Positions 59,101 through 64,000 of a stretch of DNA of 64,000 nt are shown piece after piece. Positions within the stretch are counted from its first letter, which is position 1, and each line of letters begins with the position of its first letter. The DNA lies in contig CM065381.1 of the NCBI GenBank assembly GCA_033060915.1, forward strand, positions 155,001-219,000, given 5' to 3'. Origin of the DNA: Euryodendron excelsum (lineage: Eukaryota; Streptophyta; Magnoliopsida; Ericales; Pentaphylacaceae). The position numbers and the translations under genes were made by a program. The notes beneath the pieces were generated by a model, which was not told where the DNA came from, ran no database searches, and saw nothing but the letters and a program-made list of their open reading frames with translations.

Positions 59101-62100
59101 TGTTGGGGACTGCGAAATTTTTCACGACCTGATTATAATGCATACGTATAATACTAAAAATTCTAATTTAATTAGCAGAGACTAATCTACGTGATTAGAA
59201 TCATACCTTCGAGATCTCTATGGTTTGATCCCGAATAGCAGTAGGTATGAATTTCGAAATCCCTATGCTTTGATCTCGAACAGTAAGCAATAACAACAAG
59301 AAAGATTCAACTGCTTGAACTCAACCTTTGGACTTCTACTGTATCTCTCGAATACGCTTTACTCCATAGAGAGTGGGCTCAGAGCTGCTAGAGTTTTTTT
59401 TCTCACAAAAACATATATCTCTCAATTATAAGTAAGTGTAACCCTAACTACTATCAGAGTATGTATATATAGAGGTTACAATAGGAACTATAGGATTAGT
59501 ATGACTTGGGCTTCCTACGTAAATAAAGATTTCTAATCCAATCAGGATTAATCCCTATTTACGTAATAAATTATAATTTCACTCTCTGTCATACTAGAAA
59601 TTATATTTCAAGTTTCATATTATTAAGTGTTTATTTATCTCCCCACGTTAAGATTACAGATACCCGTCTATTAAATTAAATTACTGAAAATTAAATTTAA
59701 TAGACTTATTTAATTCCTTGAGACCTTCCACTTAACTTATTTGATATATCAGACTCATAATTTACCTGCATGGTTTGACATAATAAAAAATTATAAGCTT
59801 CCTCAAGGGGGTATCATGAATTCCTACACCGGGACGTGGATTCCATAAATAATTATTATTCACCATACACATAATGTTATTATCCAACTCACTGAGTTTA
59901 TTGACCCACAGAGAATCTCACTCTTCTGTGAATCAAAACAATAAAAACTATATGCACATGTTTATTTATTATATTAGGATTAAAACCATAAGCACTTATG
60001 ATAATTATGAGTTATTAATTGTTTTATATAATCAGTATAAAAACAATTATCTCAACACGGTCTTGTTCAATACACGCAAAGTATACTACTACAAGGAGTT
60101 AGAACTATACCGTTCCCCATAACCAAGACAGACCTATTAAAATCTTGTACTACAGTCCTACTGATGGTGTATCCAATTCCATCTAAGACTATGAACGATA
60201 AGCTTATATTCTGTGAGACCCTAATCTCATAATTCCATAATTAGTTTAATTATATATTAGAATTAGTTGAATTAGTTTATTTAATTTAACTACATTTATT
60301 GCATGGTTAATTGGGATGTAAAATTATGTGGGTGCATGTGTGTGTGACATGTGTCATTTCATCATTGGTAAGTTGGTTGGTGAGTCATTGGTGAGTTAGC
60401 TGGTGAACTTTTTGGTGGGGAGGTTAGCTAGATTGACTAAAAGTTGAGAGAAAAAAGTTAGGTGAAGAGCTTGTTGACTCCACATCATTCGGATAGAGGA
60501 GAGATAAAGAGAGAAAAGAGGAAGGAGAAAGGAGAAAGGAGAGAAAGAAGAAGAGGAAGAAAAGATTGAAGGGGAATGCTTGTGTCTTCATTCCTAAGGT
60601 GAGACATCTCATGTTCATGATTATGTGATGGTGTATTCATAGGTTCTTGTATGTTAATATCTTATATTCCATGTAAATGGAAGTAGGAGGTAAGGGTTTT
60701 CATGGTAAAAACTTGAAATCATCCATGGCTGCTATAACCAAAGTTATCTTTGTTATATGGCTGCTGTTTGGAGACGTTTTAACCTAATTACAAATCTTAT
60801 TTGTAGCTGAATTATTGAACACTTTAACTTAGATTATGATGGTAATTTGGGCTTTGGTTTCACTCAAAAATATTGTAATTTTGAATTATGGTGAATTTTT
60901 TAAATTGGACTGTCTTTGTAGAATTTTGATGCCCAAATTTGCAAGCCCTAGTTTAATAGAATATTAGACCAAGTTAGAATAGTCAAAACATTATGAAATT
61001 TTTACTGTATCTATTAAATATGTGGATGATAATTTATACCAAATTTCATCTCATTGTGATGTCATGTACCTATGTTAAGAACCTCTCAAAGTTAGAGCAT
61101 CTATTGCTGAATTCTCGTTTCTGCAACACTATCCTGTCTTATAAAATACCAAATAAATACTTAGACTTATTCAATAAATATGAAATTTGGTAGAGATACT
61201 CTATGAGATGTCTATTTTGTATTCGCTAAGTTTTAGAATTGTTGGGTATAATCTCACAAAGTTATGTCCATTTTATAAGGCCTGTGTCAATTTTGGCATA
61301 ATAGAGGACTTAGTGAATTTTAGTACTTTTCAGCTATTGCATTATATTGTGAGCTTAATTGAGGTTATCATATGACATTTCTAATATATCATGTCAGTTC
61401 TATAACTTGTTTAGGGGTGTATGCATTATGTTCAAGTATTATGGCGAAATTATACATTGAGGTTTCTAAATTAACACGGTTGTGGTGATAAGAGCTAACA
61501 AAGGGCAAGATCCTTGAACGAAATCCAAAGAGTGATCTTTGTCATGGTGTGTGTGTGCGGTGACAGATGATAATTGAGATAATCTTATTCATATAGAAGT
61601 AAATGTATTGTTATGAGCGTCGGTTTTAATTGTGAGAATATATATACTCTTGTTCATATTGAATTGCTTGAAGATTTTTTATAACATGATATTGATGATG
61701 GTTTATGTGAGGTGAGATATGAGATGACATTAGAGGTTATATTTGAGGTGGCATTGCATATCATTTATATTGTATACCAATGCATTTCATAGAGAAAAGT
61801 TTTGCTGATGTTGGGCTAACTCAAAGATTAACCGATGTGGGGTTGATCTAAAAGGATGTTGACATGGGGCAACCTTAATAACGAGCCATCACTCATAGGG
61901 CTAACGTTATCTAAACTTGCACGCACATGTAGATGATACATTTATTGCATTGAGGCATTCATCATATCTATATCTATTGATCATTTATACCTGGATGTGT
62001 ATTGTGGGTGTTTATTATCATTTTTTATGAATTTGATTATCTACTGTAAGCACGTTGACTTTTAGCTCACCCCCACATAGACCTTTTTGACAGGTAAGTT

Positions 62101-62727
62101 AAGGATGGAGTTCAGTTTACTGTAGTCTTGGTCGTCGCCACGATGGCGTTTATATTGGTATCAGGAGTGTCAAGTCTTGGAGACGAGCTTTTGCTGCTTT
62201 ACTTCTGTTTCTTGTAGTGTTTTGTATGAGACATTAGGACTTGGTTTTATATAATGCTTTATGCCATGACTTTGTAATAATGTAAACAACCTATGGTTTA
62301 CTTTTACTATATAGTACGGTATTGATACATAGTTCTTGTCTATATATATGTTTAGTCAATTTACAGTTTATTTTTTGGTGTATGGTAAGGTGTCGTTTGC
62401 TAGTATGGTGGCATGTGTGATCACGCCCTGCCTAATGTGACATTAATGATGTCTAATTAAGTTAGAGGTGTGACATATTCTATAAGAACTGATGGTTTGA
62501 TCTTTCATGTGTAAGCGGTACTCTACATATCAAATTATCTACTATATAGAACAATAGACACATATGCATAATCATTAAATAAATAACGCAAAGCAAACAT
62601 TACTCGCACAGATTCTCATTACAATGGAATAACTAATTTATTAATAAATACTAAAGCTATTACACAAAGCATGTTTTTTAGTATAAATTCTTAACAGAAC
62701 TAAACTAAAGAGTGTCAATATAGGACA
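59101..62727 (+). mobile_element. LTR-like insert inside the gypsy LTR, split by a solo LTR
   Basis: It starts TGTTGGGGACTGCG (59101) and ends ATATAGGACA (62727). Without the inner solo LTR it is ~1.36 kb. It includes an LTR-promoter-like 'gtatgtatatatagagg' (59461-59477) and no coding frame. The placement is supported because gypsy LTR sequence resumes right after it. No target duplication was found, so a solo LTR of a copia-like family is the best guess. Confidence 0.5.
60212..62475 (+). mobile_element. Gypsy solo LTR (2.26 kb) with TATTC duplication
   Basis: TGTGAGACCC...GGTGTGACA with the 5-bp direct repeat TATTC on both sides (60207-60211 and 62476-62480). There is no internal region, so it is a solo LTR. 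It is the youngest layer of the nest. Confidence 0.8.
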
Positions 62728-63324
62728 TTTTTTATAACAAGTCATCGATATATTGGGCCAACGTTATCAAAATAGTGCACTCATGTATGATGATATCAAA
62801 CACTACATCACAAAGAGGCATTACATATGCAAGATATTACTCATTGATGATAGTGGATTATCTATTGGTGGATCACTCAGAGTTTATCTATCATTCATTC
62901 TTTATGAGTTTGATTATCTTAGTGAGCACGTTGATAATAGTTCACATCCACACAAGTTGTTTGGCAGGAAAGATGATGATGTCCGGTCTACTGCTGTTGA
63001 TATCGATAATGTTGAGTTAGAGAGTTTTGAGGAGCTCTACTTGTTAAGTCTTAGATTCTATATATGTTATACACTGGATGAGAGTCTTTTGGAGTTTGTT
63101 TGCATTATGGTCTAGTAAATATTTGTGAGTTTGGTTTAGTAACCTTCTTTATGTATGTATCGGTAATTATGGGATAGTTTTATATATAATGATGTTGTTT
63201 ATCCCTTACATGATTCTTATATTTGGTATTGATGTGAGGTATCGTTCGCAGGTTGATTACCTGTGCGATCACACCTCTTTTACTAAGGCGTTAATGACGT
63301 CTAATGAGGAGTGGACGTGACAGA

Positions 63325-63340
63325 TTGATATCAGAGCCAA
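63325..63340 (+). other. Gypsy primer-binding site
   Basis: TTGATATCAGAGCCAA, 2 nt after the LTR. It matches the initiator-methionine tRNA complement TGGTATCAGAGCCA with one mismatch in the core. Confidence 0.8.
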
Positions 63341-63503
63341 GGTTTAAGGCCAAAGGTTAAGGCCAAGGTTTAAGACAAAAGCTACGTTATTAAATTGGTG
63401 TCTAGAGTTGTAGTGGACTGTAGGGTATTGTTGAGTCAATGTAAGTTGATAGGAATATATGGGTCATATAAATTGTGTACTAACCCTGAATTGATGTGTA
63501 AAG

Positions 63504-64000
63504 AATGACACAAAGAGATCCACCAAGAGGAGTGGAGGAAGAAACATCATCAGCTACAGCTAAAGGGCAGGGACACTAGGAACAGGGTACTCAAAATCCA
63601 CCAGATGCAATTGATAGTGTGGCTAATATGTTGGCATAGTATATAGACTACCAGTCCACAAAGCCTACGCTGCGTGGTAGTACTTTGCATGAACAATTCA
63701 TGAAGCTCAATCCACTAGAGTTTACTGGGGCAACAAACGATTGGCAGCAAAAGAGTGACTAAAAAAGTTATTAGGTATGGATTGGTTATTATCTTATTAT
63801 GCCTCTATTAATTGTTTCAAGAAAAAAGTTGTGTTCCAAATGCCTAATGAATTAGAGTTCAGATTCCAATGAGAGTGGGATATGGTCCCTACTTATTTGA
63901 TATCAGCTTTAAAAGCCAAGAAGCTATTACAAAAAGGGTGTGAAGGGTACCTGGCTCATGTGATTGATATTACCAAATCAAAATTAAAGTTGTCAGATAT
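63504..64000 (+). pseudogene. Gypsy gag-protease region with internal deletion, truncated by the window
   Basis: It begins with an ATG at 63504 (MTQRDPPRG...) and reads gag text to FTGATNDWQQ (about 63750) with internal stops. It then jumps within ~25 bp to LLGMDWLLSYYASINCF and NELEFRFQ, which are the C-terminal end of a gypsy protease and the linker to RT. Most of gag, the zinc knuckle and the protease active site are therefore missing. The element continues past base 64000. Confidence 0.7.

Larger units (their letters stand above)
57719..63322 (+). mobile_element. Ty3/gypsy 5' LTR, interrupted by nested inserts
   Basis: It starts TGTGAGATCC (57719) and ends GTGGACGTGACA (63322), immediately followed by a primer-binding site. 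After removing 59101-62727 the LTR is ~2.0 kb. Its distal part (about 62734-63322, 589 bp) aligns in order with the distal part of the solo LTR at 60212-62475 (about 596 bp): 'ataacaagtcatc' with 'ataacgagccatc', 'ccaacgttatc' with 'ctaacgttatc', 'gagtttgattatct' with 'gaatttgattatct', and 'gcgatcacacct' with 'tgatcacgccct'. The two LTRs belong to one family. Confidence 0.7.

Noticed and set aside
62753..63115. 120-codon plus-strand ORF
   Set aside because: It lies in the distal part of the gypsy LTR, and the aligned sister LTR does not keep the frame.

Overview
The window is nuclear DNA of a flowering plant, most likely a eudicot. The evidence is spliced genes with GT-AG introns, plant-type families (a BAHD acyltransferase, a MYB-CC/PHR-like factor, a ROS3-like RRM protein), many AT/CT microsatellites, and nested Ty1/copia, Ty3/gypsy, LINE, Helitron and MITE copies. 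The species cannot be named from the sequence. No rRNA, tRNA gene or CRISPR array was seen.

Layout. 1-7479 is LTR-retrotransposon DNA: a very long solo LTR (287-5945, 5-bp duplication GTCAA) sits inside an older, oppositely oriented relative, and carries three kinds of internal tandem repeat. 8404-13124 (minus) is a two-exon BAHD acyltransferase whose 3.3-kb intron holds a hAT-type MITE. 13.1-21.9 kb is intergenic with two further MITE-like elements. 21931-28291 (plus) is a four-exon ROS3-like RRM gene with a dead LINE in intron 1. 29346-42842 (minus) is a MYB-CC transcription factor gene, convergent with ROS3, split by a 9.67-kb Ty1/copia element (32746-42414, duplication TTTAA). That element is itself interrupted by a 2.8-kb Helitron-like element (33902-36700) carrying exon fragments of other genes. 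45612-48218 is a probable solo LTR on the minus strand. 51584-56486 (minus) is a six-exon gene for an Aha1-N domain (Hsp90 co-chaperone) protein. 57719-64000 is a three-layer nest: a gypsy 5' LTR interrupted by another LTR-like insert, which is interrupted by a solo LTR (duplication TATTC), followed by a gypsy internal region with a gag-to-protease deletion.

The four host genes do not form a pathway: one acyltransferase, one chromatin/nucleolar RNA-binding protein, one broken transcription factor and one chaperone activator. The main story is stacked transposition. The MYB-CC locus shows host exon, then copia, then Helitron with captured host exons. The exon reads in frame across the reconstructed empty site, and the MYB domain lacks its first conserved Trp-containing motif, so the gene is probably a recent or decaying pseudogene in this haplotype.
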